Positions 8,270-16,941 are shown, numbered from the stretch's first letter. The stretch: DNA of 52,838 nt from Desulfovermiculus halophilus DSM 18834 (GCF_000620765.1 NZ_JIAK01000021.1:1-52838); one strand, 5' to 3'. Notes: generated from the letters alone by a model not told the origin. Numbers and translations: made by a program.

Positions 8270-9070
8270 CTACTCAGCGATCTTCATCGGGGCGTCCCAT
8301 CCTTCCAGCTCGGCTTCGGTCCAGTCTCCGTAAGTGGCGTTCGGGAAGACGATCCAGTCAGTCCCGAATTTGGCCGCATTCTCTTGCACCGCCGTGCACT
8401 GTTCCTGCAGAGACCCTTCGAACATACCCGAGAAATCGGCCAGCGTGTCCCCGAGCAGCAGCACGATCTTATGGTTTTCGCGAACCTTGGCCCGCCGCTT
8501 CGTCTTCGGATTCCCCTCGCTCCAAAGCATCACGCTGTCCTTGGATACCTGCGGCAGTCCCAGGTCTTGGAGGGTCCGGATCGTATCCGGCTTGTTCGCT
8601 CCGAAGCGGTTCGAGACATAGAAGATGGCCACACCCTTGCGGTCCACGTGGTCCAGGAACGCTTTGGCTCCCGGATTGAGCGTGGGCACCCCTTCGCGCT
8701 CCCAATGCCCCCAGGTGTCCCAGGTCGTAAAGGTATGGCAGTTGCGCATATCGCGGACCAGAAGCGGGCTGTTGTCGATGAGTGTTTCGTCCACGTCGGT
8801 AACGATCGCGAGCTTCTCATCGCCGTCATGGGCGGCGATCTTGCTGTCTAGCTTCATGCGCGCGAGATTGAATGCCTGATGCTGCAGGGCGTCGATTTCA
8901 GCGGATTTCTGCTGATACCGCAGCCCCATTGCAAACTCGTACTGCTTGCACACCTTGTCCTGACTGTCGGACTGGGCCTTCGCCGCAGGGGTGAATCCGG
9001 CTGTGGCCAGCAAGAGAGCGCTGAGAATAGCGATTGCGCCGAAAGGGCTGAGATGCAATCTTTTACGCAT
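8270..9070 (-). CDS. secreted HAD-superfamily acid phosphatase (class C / P4-like)
   Basis: A 266-residue exported phosphatase. Residues 1-33 are a Sec signal peptide (basic start, hydrophobic core, cleavage near AKAQS); there is no lipobox cysteine, so it is probably a soluble periplasmic form of the lipoprotein e(P4)-like class. HAD motif I is VTDVDETLIDNSP, with motif II serine in FYVSNRFG, the motif III lysine region KTKRRAKVREN and motif IV GDTLADF. Likely role: phosphate release from periplasmic nucleotides or esters. GGAGGT precedes the ATG by 6-7 bases. The gene stands alone. Confidence 0.88.
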   Translation of the reverse strand: MRKRLHLSPFGAIAILSALLLATAGFTPAAKAQSDSQDKVCKQYEFAMGLRYQQKSAEIDALQHQAFNLARMKLDSKIAAHDGDEKLAIVTDVDETLIDNSPLLVRDMRNCHTFTTWDTWGHWEREGVPTLNPGAKAFLDHVDRKGVAIFYVSNRFGANKPDTIRTLQDLGLPQVSKDSVMLWSEGNPKTKRRAKVRENHKIVLLLGDTLADFSGMFEGSLQEQCTAVQENAAKFGTDWIVFPNATYGDWTEAELEGWDAPMKIAE

Positions 9071-9274
9071 AATATGACCTCCGGTGAAAATTGTGATGAG
9101 AGAATTGAGGTTGCCCATATGACTGCTGCTTGAAAAGGCAGAGGCAAGGGCGGCAGAACACAACGAACAGACAGGCTTAATGCTTTACACAACCCCACTT
9201 TACCAACAAGAAGGACATACAAAGGGAAGAATGTCAATGGAGATCTTACCCATTTCGGGTCAAGCGCGATGTGG

Positions 9275-9325
9275 GAAGACGGCAAACTCTTATGTATGCA
9301 ATTTCATTTCCTGTGTCGAAGAGCC
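9275..9325 (+). mobile_element. MITE-like element, right-end half copy
   Basis: Begins GAAGACGGCAAACTCTTATG and ends TGTGTCGAAGAGCC. The left arm and centre are missing, so no target duplication can be seen. It lies about 200 bp upstream of the phosphatase start. Confidence 0.75.
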
Positions 9326-9566
9326 TATTTTCTTTTCAGTCATTCCCGCTTCTGGAGTGGAGCTGCCACTCTTGCCAAAGGCCAGGATATGGGCCAATAT
9401 TGAACATTGGACTGATCAAGGCGGTGGATTCGGACTGCGGTCACTGGTGAACGGACGGGCTGGGGAGCGGGGATGCGGATGGGTGGGGTGAGGTGTGGAA
9501 AATGCGCTCACTTCTGGGGGATGCGCATCTCTTCAGAAATCGGCGTAATCATCCGGCAGCACGTTT
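9326..9566. other. intergenic, nothing recognised
   Basis: Region between a truncated repeat and the next rightward gene. It is G-rich near its right end (GGATGGGTGGGGTGAGGTG). No convincing promoter, RNA or small gene was seen. Confidence 0.4.
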
Positions 9567-10352
9567 ATGACCCATTTGAGCTTTGAAGAGGATGTCGGCT
9601 GCCTGAGCAGCAAGGCGTCTGTGTTCGGGACCTCTCTACCGGTTTGGACCTACTGGCTGGACGGTTTGTTGATTGACGCCGGCCCATACTCCCTGGGCCG
9701 GGATCTCATCCCCCTGTATCGCAAGCTGCACATTCAGCAGGTGGCCCTGACCCACTACCACGAAGATCATTCCGGGCTCGCGGCCTGTGTGCAGAACGAA
9801 AAACACGCGCCTGTCCATATGCCCTCCCGGTTCAAACATCTGGCTGACAAGCCGGCCCGGCTGCCTGTATACAGACGACTCTTCTGGGGCAAACGACCTG
9901 CTTTTACGGCCCATCCCCTTTCCCAGTCCATCAGCACCGGACGGTATCGGTTTCAGGTCATCCCTGCGCCCGGGCATACCCAGGATCATGTCGTGTTTTG
10001 GGAGCCAAATTGTGGCTGGCTGTTCAGCGGGGATGTCTTTGTTCGCTCCAGGCCTGAACTCAGCTTATATGAAGAAGATATGTCCGGGTTGATCCAGACC
10101 CTGCAAGTCATGGCTGGTCTGGATTTTGACACCCTTTTTTGCAGTCACGCCGGGCCGCAGCGCGAGGGGAAAAGACTTTTAGTCCAAAAGCTGGAATATT
10201 TGCTGCACATCCAGGACAAGGCCAGACAGCTGCATGAACAGGGGTGGCCAAGCAGGCAAATTGCCCGCACAATCTTTCCCAAAAAACGGTTTGTCGAATA
10301 CATCTCCAGAGGCGAATGGAGCAGGGAGAACCTTGTAAAAAGCCTGCTGTAG
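9567..10352 (+). CDS. MBL-fold metallo-hydrolase
   Basis: A 261-residue cytoplasmic metallo-beta-lactamase-fold protein. The metal-binding signature is THYHEDHSG (about residues 62-70), followed by PAPGHTQDHVVFW, the bridging aspartate in LFSGDVF and a terminal histidine in CSHAGPQ. The C-terminal helical tail (residues 210-261, QGWPSRQIARTIFPKKRFVE) resembles that of hydroxyacylglutathione-hydrolase-like or LACTB2-like members. Substrate unknown. No strong ribosome site is visible. The next gene, a TIM-barrel metallohydrolase, starts 34 bp later, so the two may form a small operon. Confidence 0.85.
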   Translation: MTHLSFEEDVGCLSSKASVFGTSLPVWTYWLDGLLIDAGPYSLGRDLIPLYRKLHIQQVALTHYHEDHSGLAACVQNEKHAPVHMPSRFKHLADKPARLPVYRRLFWGKRPAFTAHPLSQSISTGRYRFQVIPAPGHTQDHVVFWEPNCGWLFSGDVFVRSRPELSLYEEDMSGLIQTLQVMAGLDFDTLFCSHAGPQREGKRLLVQKLEYLLHIQDKARQLHEQGWPSRQIARTIFPKKRFVEYISRGEWSRENLVKSLL

Positions 10353-10386
10353 CCGTTCTACGGCAGCCCGGATTCGGGAGGAAGAC

Positions 10387-11151
10387 ATGCCGACCCCAGC
10401 CGTAATAGACGCTCATGCCCACTGCGGATGCCTGGACCAATGCCCGCCCCAGGCCATTGAGGACTACCTCCGGGAGCTTGCCGGCACCGGCATTCAGGGC
10501 GCGGCCCTTTTTTCCCCGGTTGACGAAATCTACGACCGCTCCGATCCCTTTTTTGCGGACAGCCCTGAGTGGAGGTCCAGAAGAAAGGCCAGCAATGCCT
10601 ATCTGCTGACCCTGGATCCGCAGGATCTGACTGTGTATCCCTACTTCTTCATCTGGAATGATTTTGCCGTTGAACAGCTCACCCCCAGGCACCGGGGGAT
10701 CAAATGGCACCGGCATCCGGATGAGCCGGAGTACGCCTACCAGGATCCAAGATGCCGCCGGGCCCTGGAGGTAATCAGAGACCGAAGCTTGCCTGTGGTC
10801 CTGGAGGAGGAGCTTGAGAATACGCTGTACTTCATTCGGGAGCTGGCGGCGGGGGTGCCGGTAATCATTCCTCATCTGGGCCTTTTAAACGGCGGATTCC
10901 ATGCCCTGGCCCGGGCCGGGATATGGGACCTGGACAATGTGTGGGCGGATTCGGCCCTGGCCTCAGAGCAGACCATTGCGGAGTATATCCGGCGGTATGG
11001 TCCTGACAAGCTGCTCTTCGGCTCTGACTTTCCTTTCGGCTCTCCGGGTAGTGAGCTGAGCAAGATCCGGAACCTGGATGCTGCTCCTGAAGTGAAGGAA
11101 TCTGTTCTGGGCAAGAACTTTCTTCGCCTGCAAGGGCGGGTAGAGGGATGA
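10387..11151 (+). CDS. amidohydrolase-family metal-dependent hydrolase
   Basis: A 254-residue protein of the amidohydrolase-2 (TIM-barrel, COG2159-like) group. Metal ligands are suggested by DAHAHCG (8-14), IKWHRHPD (about 100-107), a histidine in VIIPHLGLLNGG, and FGSDFPFGSP (about 214-223) with its catalytic aspartate. Members are hydrolases or decarboxylases; the substrate here is not evident. GAGGAAG precedes the ATG. Translation ends only 8 bp before a MITE-like repeat whose target duplication starts at the stop codon's edge, so the element inserted just beyond the coding region. Confidence 0.82.
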   Translation: MPTPAVIDAHAHCGCLDQCPPQAIEDYLRELAGTGIQGAALFSPVDEIYDRSDPFFADSPEWRSRRKASNAYLLTLDPQDLTVYPYFFIWNDFAVEQLTPRHRGIKWHRHPDEPEYAYQDPRCRRALEVIRDRSLPVVLEEELENTLYFIRELAAGVPVIIPHLGLLNGGFHALARAGIWDLDNVWADSALASEQTIAEYIRRYGPDKLLFGSDFPFGSPGSELSKIRNLDAAPEVKESVLGKNFLRLQGRVEG

Positions 11152-11159
11152 ATAAAAAG

Positions 11160-11442
11160 GTTCGTCGACGTAGCCTGTGGATTTTTGGAGTTTGCCATCT
11201 CTTCTGTGTGCCCACTTTCGGCCCGGTATTTTCTAAGCCCCGCCCAAGGGGGATCCCTGCCCCCTCCCGGCTACTCACGTGCAGGTCACTGCTTTCTGTG
11301 TGACGAAAGCTCATCATGCACGTGAGTGCCGGGTTTCCCCCTTTTGGCGGGACCAAGAAAATGTGCGGGCCTGCCGCTCACGGCACCCAGAAGAGACGGC
11401 AAACTCTTATGGAGGCAATTCCACTTTCTGGGTCGAAGAGCC
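11160..11442 (+). mobile_element. MITE-like palindromic element, full long copy with 12-nt extra segment
   Basis: A 283-bp copy flanked by perfect 8-bp repeats ATAAAAAG (11152-11159 and 11443-11450). It differs from 272-bp copies by carrying TTTCCCCCTTTT before the inner GGCGGG, which extends pairing with the AAAGGGGGATC of the left side. It is probably closer to the ancestral form. Confidence 0.9.
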
Positions 11443-11449
11443 ATAAAAA

Positions 11450-11537
11450 GGTTCTTCGCCGTAACCTATGGATTTTTGGAGTTTGCCGTCTGTTGTGCGG
11501 GCACAGAACGACACGCTGGCACAACAGACGGGCAAAC
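11450..11537 (+). mobile_element. diverged MITE-like element, left half with a different core palindrome
   Basis: Starts GGTTCTTCGCCGTAACCTATG directly at the target duplication of the preceding copy. Its core, 11481-11537, is GTTTGCC-GTCTGTTGTGC ... GCACAACAGAC-GGGCAAAC. The outer arm matches the family, but the core arms differ from the usual sequence while staying self-complementary. The right outer end is not detectable. Confidence 0.65.
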
Positions 11538-11611
11538 CGGTGCGGATGGTCCTGTTCACTATGTGCCTGAGCCGGAAGCTGCGGTCTTGAGCTGTTTTGT
11601 CCGGCTGTCGG

Positions 11612-12550
11612 TCAAAATGAGAATCGAATCTGGAAAAAGGTCTTTATCCCCTGGGGGCGATTTTCAGCGCTGGTTTCAAAATGGGACTTGAGCCCAAGGA
11701 ATACGCCCTTGTGCACCCAGCTGATACCCGGCCCTATCCCAAAGACCCTTTCCTTGGATCCGGGGATGTCCCGGCCCTCGAACTCATCGTTGGATAGCTG
11801 CTCCAGGTAGTAACCGACGAGGGCAATCCGGAATTGGGGATCAATCACAGGCAGGGCCTTACTTATGGAGTAGTTAAAATGATACAGGGGACCGGCCTGA
11901 AGATCGCCTTTAACACCTTGATGCACGAAGTCATTGTTCTCAAAATTATAGGAAAAGAACTGGCGCGTGCTGAGAGCAAAATCATTGGGCATCTGCAGGG
12001 TCAGGGACAGAAATGGGGTCAAGGTTATGTAGTTTGCGGAGGGGTTCAAGGCCTTGTCTGAGTCGTAGTCCCCAATGGGCAGATAGGTGTCCAGCTCAAA
12101 GAACCAGTGCAAAGTAAACCCTTCCCTCAGGGGGATGGCGCTGCCGATAAAGGGGCCAATCGCCAGGTCCCCAAGGATATTCCGGTTTTCCTGCAGGCCG
12201 ATGCTCGAATCCATATGGATGTCCTGCAGGGGAAGCATGGCCGAGAGGCCCACCCGCAAATCCCGGGGCAAATCAAGGTCAGGACTGTAGATGAGCTGAG
12301 GGGTGTAGACCATGACATCGAGCTCATTGTCCCCGGGAAGGTTGTTGCCTTCACTGTCCTTGAGATCGTCGGCGGTGTAATAGGCCATGTAGTTGAGCAG
12401 ATGCAGGCCGGGCGGGGCTATGACCGCCCCCATGATATTGGTGCTCCCGATATCGAGGTTTGGATTCTGGTTGTAGGCCCATGCCTGGGATGCGCAGGCA
12501 TACAGGGCGCAGCAGGCCAAAAACATGATGCAGCCGGTTTTGATCTTCAT
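11612..12550 (-). CDS. outer-membrane beta-barrel protein, phenol-MetA-degradation-like, riboswitch-controlled
   Basis: A 312-residue exported protein. Residues 1-25 are a Sec signal (core CIMFLACCALYACA, cleavage after QAWA). The mature part begins with YNQNPNLDIGSTNIMGAVIA, shows alternating amphipathic strands and ends in a beta-barrel-like IKTFFQIRFSF with terminal Phe. It resembles the SphA/MetA-pathway outer-membrane channel family (PF13557-like). AGGAG lies 7 bases before the ATG. Upstream lie a MITE fragment, then a terminator and cobalamin riboswitch in the same direction. B12 control suggests a role in corrinoid or precursor uptake, or in a B12-replaceable process. That is inference, since the family is usually linked to hydrophobic compounds. 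Confidence 0.75.
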   Translation of the reverse strand: MKIKTGCIMFLACCALYACASQAWAYNQNPNLDIGSTNIMGAVIAPPGLHLLNYMAYYTADDLKDSEGNNLPGDNELDVMVYTPQLIYSPDLDLPRDLRVGLSAMLPLQDIHMDSSIGLQENRNILGDLAIGPFIGSAIPLREGFTLHWFFELDTYLPIGDYDSDKALNPSANYITLTPFLSLTLQMPNDFALSTRQFFSYNFENNDFVHQGVKGDLQAGPLYHFNYSISKALPVIDPQFRIALVGYYLEQLSNDEFEGRDIPGSKERVFGIGPGISWVHKGVFLGLKSHFETSAENRPQGIKTFFQIRFSF

Positions 12551-12649
12551 AAGCTCTCCTGGTGGTTTGAGGTGTCCATCATTGACAGCCGGATAAATGA
12601 TTCCGCGGATATCCAAACGTAGGTCAAGACAATGGTTCATCGGCCTTGA

Positions 12650-12774
12650 ATGTGGATTTTTCGGGTTTCCTCCTTTTGGCGGGACCAAGAAAATGTGCGG
12701 GCCTGCCGCTTACGGCACACAGAAGAGACGGCAAACTCTTATGTATGCAATTCCACTTTCTGTGTCGAAGAGCC
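12650..12774 (+). mobile_element. MITE-like element, internally deleted copy between riboswitch terminator and gene
   Basis: A short left-arm trace (TGTGGATTTTTC) joins directly to the right half (CTCCTTTTGGCGGGACCAAG ... TGTGTCGAAGAGCC). The right end lies one base from the T-run of the riboswitch terminator. Confidence 0.75.
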
Positions 12775-12775
12775 G

Positions 12776-12820
12776 AAAAAAAATCCCCAAGCTGATACAT
12801 AATAATCAGCTTGGGGATTT
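12776..12820 (-). terminator. rho-independent terminator of the cobalamin riboswitch
   Basis: Minus-strand stem AAATCCCCAAGCTGAT / ATCAGCTTGGGGATTT (16 perfect bp, 8-base loop) followed by eight Ts. Its place about 30 bases after the aptamer makes it the likely expression platform, ending transcription when cobalamin is bound. Confidence 0.85.
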
Positions 12821-12851
12821 GCCTTTTCCTCCAAGTTTTGCGCGTATTGCT

Positions 12852-13042
12852 TATGGCAGGTCTTCTGACTCGCGGATCGTCCTACTCACCGCCCCTTCCC
12901 ATAGCGCTTGACCAAGGCGGCTTACGCTACAGTGGATGCATGCGGCTTTCGTCCCCACTTACAGCGGCGGGTCCGTGCCGGATTTGCACCGGCTTGTCTT
13001 TTAAGCCCCCGGGGCACCACAGCAATGCATCCGCTCTGTGGA
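12852..13042 (-). promoter_or_regulatory. cobalamin (B12) riboswitch
   Basis: Reading the minus strand, conserved elements appear in order: AAGCCGGTGCAAATCCGGCA, CGGACCCGCCGCTGT, the CCACTG box, TGGGAAGGGGCGG, and CGCGAGTCAGAAGACCTGCC near the 3' end. These are the hallmarks of the class-I/II cobalamin aptamer. A sigma-70 promoter lies upstream and an intrinsic terminator downstream, so it should act by transcription attenuation on the leftward outer-membrane protein gene. Confidence 0.93.
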
Positions 13043-13060
13043 CCAGCAGATGCTGGAAAG

Positions 13061-13089
13061 CACATACAAGATGCGCATTGCTTTGTCAA
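13061..13089 (-). promoter_or_regulatory. promoter of the cobalamin riboswitch transcript
   Basis: Minus strand -35 TTGACA (13089-13084), 17-bp spacer, -10 TATGTG (13066-13061). Expected start near 13054, just ahead of the aptamer. Confidence 0.65.
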
Positions 13090-13309
13090 TGTGCATAGTG
13101 GAGGGCTGAAGAGGGCTCTGCATTCCCCATGCCTCATTCAGGATGCTCAATCTTCATTGATGGACAGGCAAAAAAGACGTATCGTGGCCGAAAATGAGCC
13201 CAATCGTTTAACCAAGCAGGGCTTGCCGGTGCGGTCCTGGTTTATTCCTCCCCCGGTGTCCTGATCCGGGGAGGGCATGTCCCCAGTCTCTGTTTTCCTG
13301 GAGGTGTAC

Positions 13310-13984
13310 ATGGAGCTGAGCAGAGCAATCCGGTCCCGAATGAGCATTAGAAAGTTCACATCCGATCCGGTCCCCCGGGAGCAAGTGGCCGCGATCCTGG
13401 AGCTGGCCTGCCGGGCTCCTTCGGCCATGAATACACAGCCCTGGGAGTTTGTGGTCCTCACCGGGGATGTTCTGGAACGAATCAAGAAAGAGAATGTCCG
13501 TCTGGTCCGGGAGCAGGCCCAGAGCAACCCGGACCATTCTGCCGTGGGCTGGCCCAAGGACAGTATCTTTCGGAAGCGGCAGGTGGATCTGGCCAAGGAG
13601 CTGTTTCGGCTGATGGATATCGCCAGAGAGGATACGGACAAGCGCCAGGCCTGGACTGAACGGGGGTTCCGGTTCTTCGACGCCCCGGTGGCTGTTCTTC
13701 TCTGTGTGGACAGCGTGCTCCAGGGAGATGGGCCGCTACTGGACATCGGGGCGGTGATGCAGAATATCTGCCTGGCGGCTGTGGACTTGGGCCTGGGCAC
13801 CTGCATCGAGGATCAGGGGGTGATGTATCCGGACATGCTGCGGGAGCACACCGGCATCAGCCGGGATAAGCGGATCATCATCTCCATCGCCCTGGGCTAT
13901 CCGGACTGGGAGTTTCCGGCCAATCAGCTGGTCACTCCCCGAGTGGAGGTGGATGAGTGCACCACCTGGCTGGGAAAGGGATAG
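13310..13984 (+). CDS. nitroreductase-family FMN oxidoreductase
   Basis: A 224-residue FMN-dependent NAD(P)H oxidoreductase. The N-terminal SRMSIRKFTSDPVPREQV and CRAPSAMNTQPWEFVVLTG carry the FMN-phosphate and ring contacts typical of the family; DIGAVMQNICLAAVDLGLGT (about 150-169) and IISIALGYPD complete the fold. GGAGGT lies 5 bases before the ATG at 13310, which also begins the conserved domain. A second upstream in-frame start has no such site. Natural substrate unknown. A hairpin-prone CCTCCCC/GGGGAGG segment lies about 40 bases upstream. Confidence 0.88.
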   Translation: MELSRAIRSRMSIRKFTSDPVPREQVAAILELACRAPSAMNTQPWEFVVLTGDVLERIKKENVRLVREQAQSNPDHSAVGWPKDSIFRKRQVDLAKELFRLMDIAREDTDKRQAWTERGFRFFDAPVAVLLCVDSVLQGDGPLLDIGAVMQNICLAAVDLGLGTCIEDQGVMYPDMLREHTGISRDKRIIISIALGYPDWEFPANQLVTPRVEVDECTTWLGKG

Positions 13985-14012
13985 GCCTGCATCAGCTGGT
14001 TGAGGAGACGAT

Positions 14013-14936
14013 ATGCCCAAGAAGATGAGCCGTCTTGCAGCGTTCATTTTGTGTGCGACGGTGCTGCTGTTTTCCTGTCAGCAGGATAGAGAATCTCCTG
14101 GTGCAGAACCAGACCAGCTTATCGGACAGGTTCAGCTTCCAGGTCTGGATGGTGAAAAGCCGGAGACCAACGATCAGCCGCCGCCGGGCTCAAGTTCGGA
14201 GCAAGTCCAAGACAGCTCTTGCGCCCTGCCCTCTGTCCCGGATCAGCTGGACACGGAGCTGCCGGATTTCTCGAAATACAGGGATGTAGAGAAGAAAAAA
14301 CAGCATTTTTTTGATTTCCTGCGGCCCATTGTGCGGGCCGAAAACCGGAAAGTGCTCAAGGAGCGGATTGTCGTGCTGGCCGGCTGGAAACGCTTTGAGC
14401 AGGGGAAAGAGCTGTCCGCAAAGAGGCGGGCAAAGCTGAATGCCCTGGCCCGGAAGTACCGGGTGGATGCAGAGCATGCAGATGGCAAGAGGTTTTTCAG
14501 GCAGCTGCTGATGCATGTGGATAAGGTCCCGGTCCCCCTGGCGCTGGTTCAGGCAGCCAAGGAGTCCGGCTGGGGGACATCCTACTTTGCCCGCAAAGGG
14601 AACAATCTGTTCGGACAATGGTGCTTCAGCCAGGGGTGCGGTCTGGTCCCCAGAAGACGGCCCCAGGGTGCGAACTACGAGGTCCAGTCCTTCGAGGATG
14701 TCTCGGAGTCTGTGCAGAGCTATATCCACAACCTGAACTCCAATCCAGCCTATGAGGAGCTGCGGAAGCTCAGGTACCGGATGCGTCTGGCCGGCAAGGA
14801 TCCGGATGCCCAGCTTATGGCCGAGGGGCTGGAAAACTATTCCCAGGTGGGCAGACAATATATTGAGGCTGTACAGAAGATGATTAGGGGCAATGAGAAG
14901 TTCCTGGGCATTCACGGCTCAATTGCCGCGTCCTAG
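14013..14936 (+). CDS. Bax-like lipoprotein with glucosaminidase domain
   Basis: A 307-residue lipoprotein. The signal ends in a lipobox with Cys22 (LLFSC). A Pro/Gln/Glu-rich linker (25-80) leads to a domain like E. coli Bax and other N-acetylglucosaminidases: FFDFLRPIVRAENRKVLKER, VPLALVQAAKESGWGTSYFA (probable catalytic Glu in AKESGWG), NNLFGQWCF and an SVQSYIHNLNSNPAY segment. Likely cleaves or binds peptidoglycan in the periplasm. GAGGAG lies 6 bases before the ATG. It follows the nitroreductase gene by 28 bp and may be cotranscribed. Confidence 0.87.
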   Translation: MPKKMSRLAAFILCATVLLFSCQQDRESPGAEPDQLIGQVQLPGLDGEKPETNDQPPPGSSSEQVQDSSCALPSVPDQLDTELPDFSKYRDVEKKKQHFFDFLRPIVRAENRKVLKERIVVLAGWKRFEQGKELSAKRRAKLNALARKYRVDAEHADGKRFFRQLLMHVDKVPVPLALVQAAKESGWGTSYFARKGNNLFGQWCFSQGCGLVPRRRPQGANYEVQSFEDVSESVQSYIHNLNSNPAYEELRKLRYRMRLAGKDPDAQLMAEGLENYSQVGRQYIEAVQKMIRGNEKFLGIHGSIAAS

Positions 14937-14949
14937 ATCTCAACATTGC

Positions 14950-15024
14950 GGATCCTGGCCCAGCCTGTGGGTTTTGAAATCCGCTCTCCATTCTGTGGAA
15001 AGCTCCGCTTCTGGGTTGAAGAGC
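14950..15024 (+). mobile_element. degenerate short MITE-like element
   Basis: GGATCCTGGCCCAGCCTGTG aligns with the left arm and AGCTCCGCTTCTGGGTTGAA plus GAGC with the right arm. Length (75 bp) fits a short-form copy. It is heavily diverged, so the call is tentative. Confidence 0.4.
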
Positions 15025-15049
15025 ATAACCCGTTTGGGAGGGAAAGCTG

Positions 15050-15910
15050 ATGCGAAGCACTGTGCAGACCTTAGCCGGCATTCTGATCTGCGCTGCAATG
15101 CTGGTGTGCCTTACGGACAATGGGGCAGCAGAAGGACAAGCAGTGCGGATCGGGTATGTGAAATGGTCCGATGCCATTGCCGCTTCCAATGTGGTCAAGG
15201 CTGTCCTGGAGCAAGAGATGGGCCGAAGGTGCATTCTGGTCCCCCTGCAGGCGGAGGAGGTCTGGCTGGCCACAGCCAGCAGGGATATCGACGGCTTTGT
15301 CTGTGCCTGGCTGCCCAGCCTGCACCAGAACTACTACGGCAAGGTGGGTTCCCATGTCCTTGATCTGGGGCCCAATCTGCGGGGGACCAGGGTGGGGCTG
15401 GTTGTCCCGGAATATGTGAGCATCAGCTCCATAGATCAACTGCAGGAGCATGCCCTGCGATTCGGCGGGAAGATCGTGGGCATCGATCCAGGCGCAGGTA
15501 TCATGCGGCTGACCAGAAAGGCGCTTGCAGAATACGGCATAGAAGGCATGGAGCTGGTCTCAGGCAGCGGGGCGGCGATGACCAGGACCCTGGAGGAGAA
15601 AATCGCAAACCATGAGTGGGTGGTGGTCACCGGCTGGACGCCCCACTGGAAGTTTGCCAGGTGGGATCTGAAGTATCTGCGGGATCCCAGAGCGGTCTAT
15701 GGAGGACCGGAGGCCATTCATTCCGTGGTCAGAAGGGGGCTGCTCAAGGATATGCCCAGGGTCTACCGCTTCCTGGATAGATTCAGCTGGAGTCCGGACG
15801 ATATTCACCGGGTTATGCAGATGATCCAGGAAAGCGGGGATCCGTATGCAAGTGCCGCCGGCTGGGTGGAAGAGAATCCAACGCGGGTTCGGGCCTGGAT
15901 TCCAAAGTGA
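15050..15910 (+). CDS. glycine betaine/proline-type ABC transporter substrate-binding protein (orphan)
   Basis: A 286-residue periplasmic protein of the OpuAC/ProX type. Residues 1-27 are a Sec signal (cleavage near NGAAEG). The mature N-terminus AVRIGYVKWSDAIAASNVVK and later EVWLATASRDIDGFVCAWLP, PGAGIMRLTRKAL and VVVTGWTPHWKFARWDLKYL (about 187-206) are typical of quaternary-amine-binding members, where Trp residues form the cation cage. No permease or ATPase gene is adjacent, so it must serve a transporter encoded elsewhere or act alone. It may feed the MttB-family demethylation cluster about 20 kb downstream; that link is inference. Confidence 0.87.
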   Translation: MRSTVQTLAGILICAAMLVCLTDNGAAEGQAVRIGYVKWSDAIAASNVVKAVLEQEMGRRCILVPLQAEEVWLATASRDIDGFVCAWLPSLHQNYYGKVGSHVLDLGPNLRGTRVGLVVPEYVSISSIDQLQEHALRFGGKIVGIDPGAGIMRLTRKALAEYGIEGMELVSGSGAAMTRTLEEKIANHEWVVVTGWTPHWKFARWDLKYLRDPRAVYGGPEAIHSVVRRGLLKDMPRVYRFLDRFSWSPDDIHRVMQMIQESGDPYASAAGWVEENPTRVRAWIPK

Positions 15911-15986
15911 TCTGCTGATAGATTCTTCAGTAGCTAGGCTGTGAGGGAAGAAGCTCTGATCAAACAAACCACAGGAGGAAGTGCGT

Positions 15987-16550
15987 ATGTCAGGATTTCA
16001 GAAAGGATGCGCTTGTGCGGTGCTGGTTGTACTCATGGCGGTGCTGGGTCTTGCTTCAACAGCCTCAGCCGAGACCAGGGCCTTTCAGGCCAGCTTGACC
16101 CCGGACATCGCCGTCCATGACCGGGGTACGATGATCGAGGGGCTGAGCCTGCAGATTTGGGGCGAAAACCCCCAGAAGGCCCTTTCCCTGGGAATTGTCA
16201 GCGGGAGCACTGGGCAAAGCTCGGGCTTCAGCTGGAGTCTGCTGGCCAACTATGCGGACAGCTACAAAGGCGTGCACTGGGCCTTCGTCAACTATACAAA
16301 ACAGGACTTTCTGGGCTGGCAGAGCGGAGCGATCAACTACACAGACCAGCGGCTTAAGGGCGTGCAGACCGGATTCGTCAATTATGCCCGCAACTTCAAA
16401 GGGGTTCAGCTTGGACTGATCAACTTTGCAGAGACCGCTGATTCCGGCCTGCAGCTCGGGCTGGGGAATATAATCAGCGAAAACAGATGGTTTAAGGAAT
16501 TTCCCAATGCTGTGGCTCCGGGCATGGTCTTTGTCAACTGGCGGTTCTAG
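15987..16550 (+). CDS. small exported protein with GVQ-x-GFVNYA repeats
   Basis: A 187-residue exported protein. Residues 1-29 are a signal peptide ending in ASA. The mature part contains a degenerate repeat of about 19 residues: YKGVHWAFVNYTKQDFLGW, QSGAINYTDQRLKG, VQTGFVNYARNFKG, VQLGLINFAETADSG. It ends in FVNWRF with a terminal Phe, which suggests an outer-membrane or surface beta structure. Such repeats occur in bacterial surface proteins of unknown role. ATG 15987 is preferred to GTG 15981 because GGAGGA is correctly spaced from it. The gene stands alone 76 bp after the binding-protein gene. Confidence 0.7.
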   Translation: MSGFQKGCACAVLVVLMAVLGLASTASAETRAFQASLTPDIAVHDRGTMIEGLSLQIWGENPQKALSLGIVSGSTGQSSGFSWSLLANYADSYKGVHWAFVNYTKQDFLGWQSGAINYTDQRLKGVQTGFVNYARNFKGVQLGLINFAETADSGLQLGLGNIISENRWFKEFPNAVAPGMVFVNWRF

Positions 16551-16578
16551 ACCCGGGTCCGGCTCTGTACAAAAAGAT

Positions 16579-16850
16579 GGTTCTTCGACGTAGCCTGTGG
16601 ATTTTGGGAGTTTGCCATCTCTTCTGTGAGCCCACTTTCGGCCCGGTATTTTCTAAGCCCCGCCAAAGGGGGATCCCTGCCCCCTCCCGGCTACTCACGT
16701 GCAGTTCATTACTTTCTGTTTGAGTGAGCTTATCATACACGTGAGTGCCGGGTGGCGGGACCAAGAAAATGTGCGGGCCTGCCGCTTACGGCACATAGAA
16801 GAGACGGCAAACTCTTATGTATGCAATTCCACTTTCTGTGTCGAAGAGCC
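16579..16850 (+). mobile_element. MITE-like palindromic element, full long copy
   Basis: A 272-bp copy with perfect 8-bp target duplications AAAAAGAT (16571-16578 and 16851-16858). It belongs to the central subtype with TCACGTGCAG / ATACACGTGAG. Confidence 0.92.
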
Positions 16851-16941
16851 AAAAAGATTGCGGGGTTGAGGTTCCAGGCCGGCAGCTCGTTCTTTCAGCC
16901 TGCTGAGAGATTGAGCTGCCGGCCTGGCCGCAGGGGCGCCC

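Noticed and set aside
13147-13806. 219-codon leftward frame opposite the nitroreductase gene
   Set aside because: Ser/Arg/Thr-rich shadow of a well-supported enzyme gene; no domain recognised.
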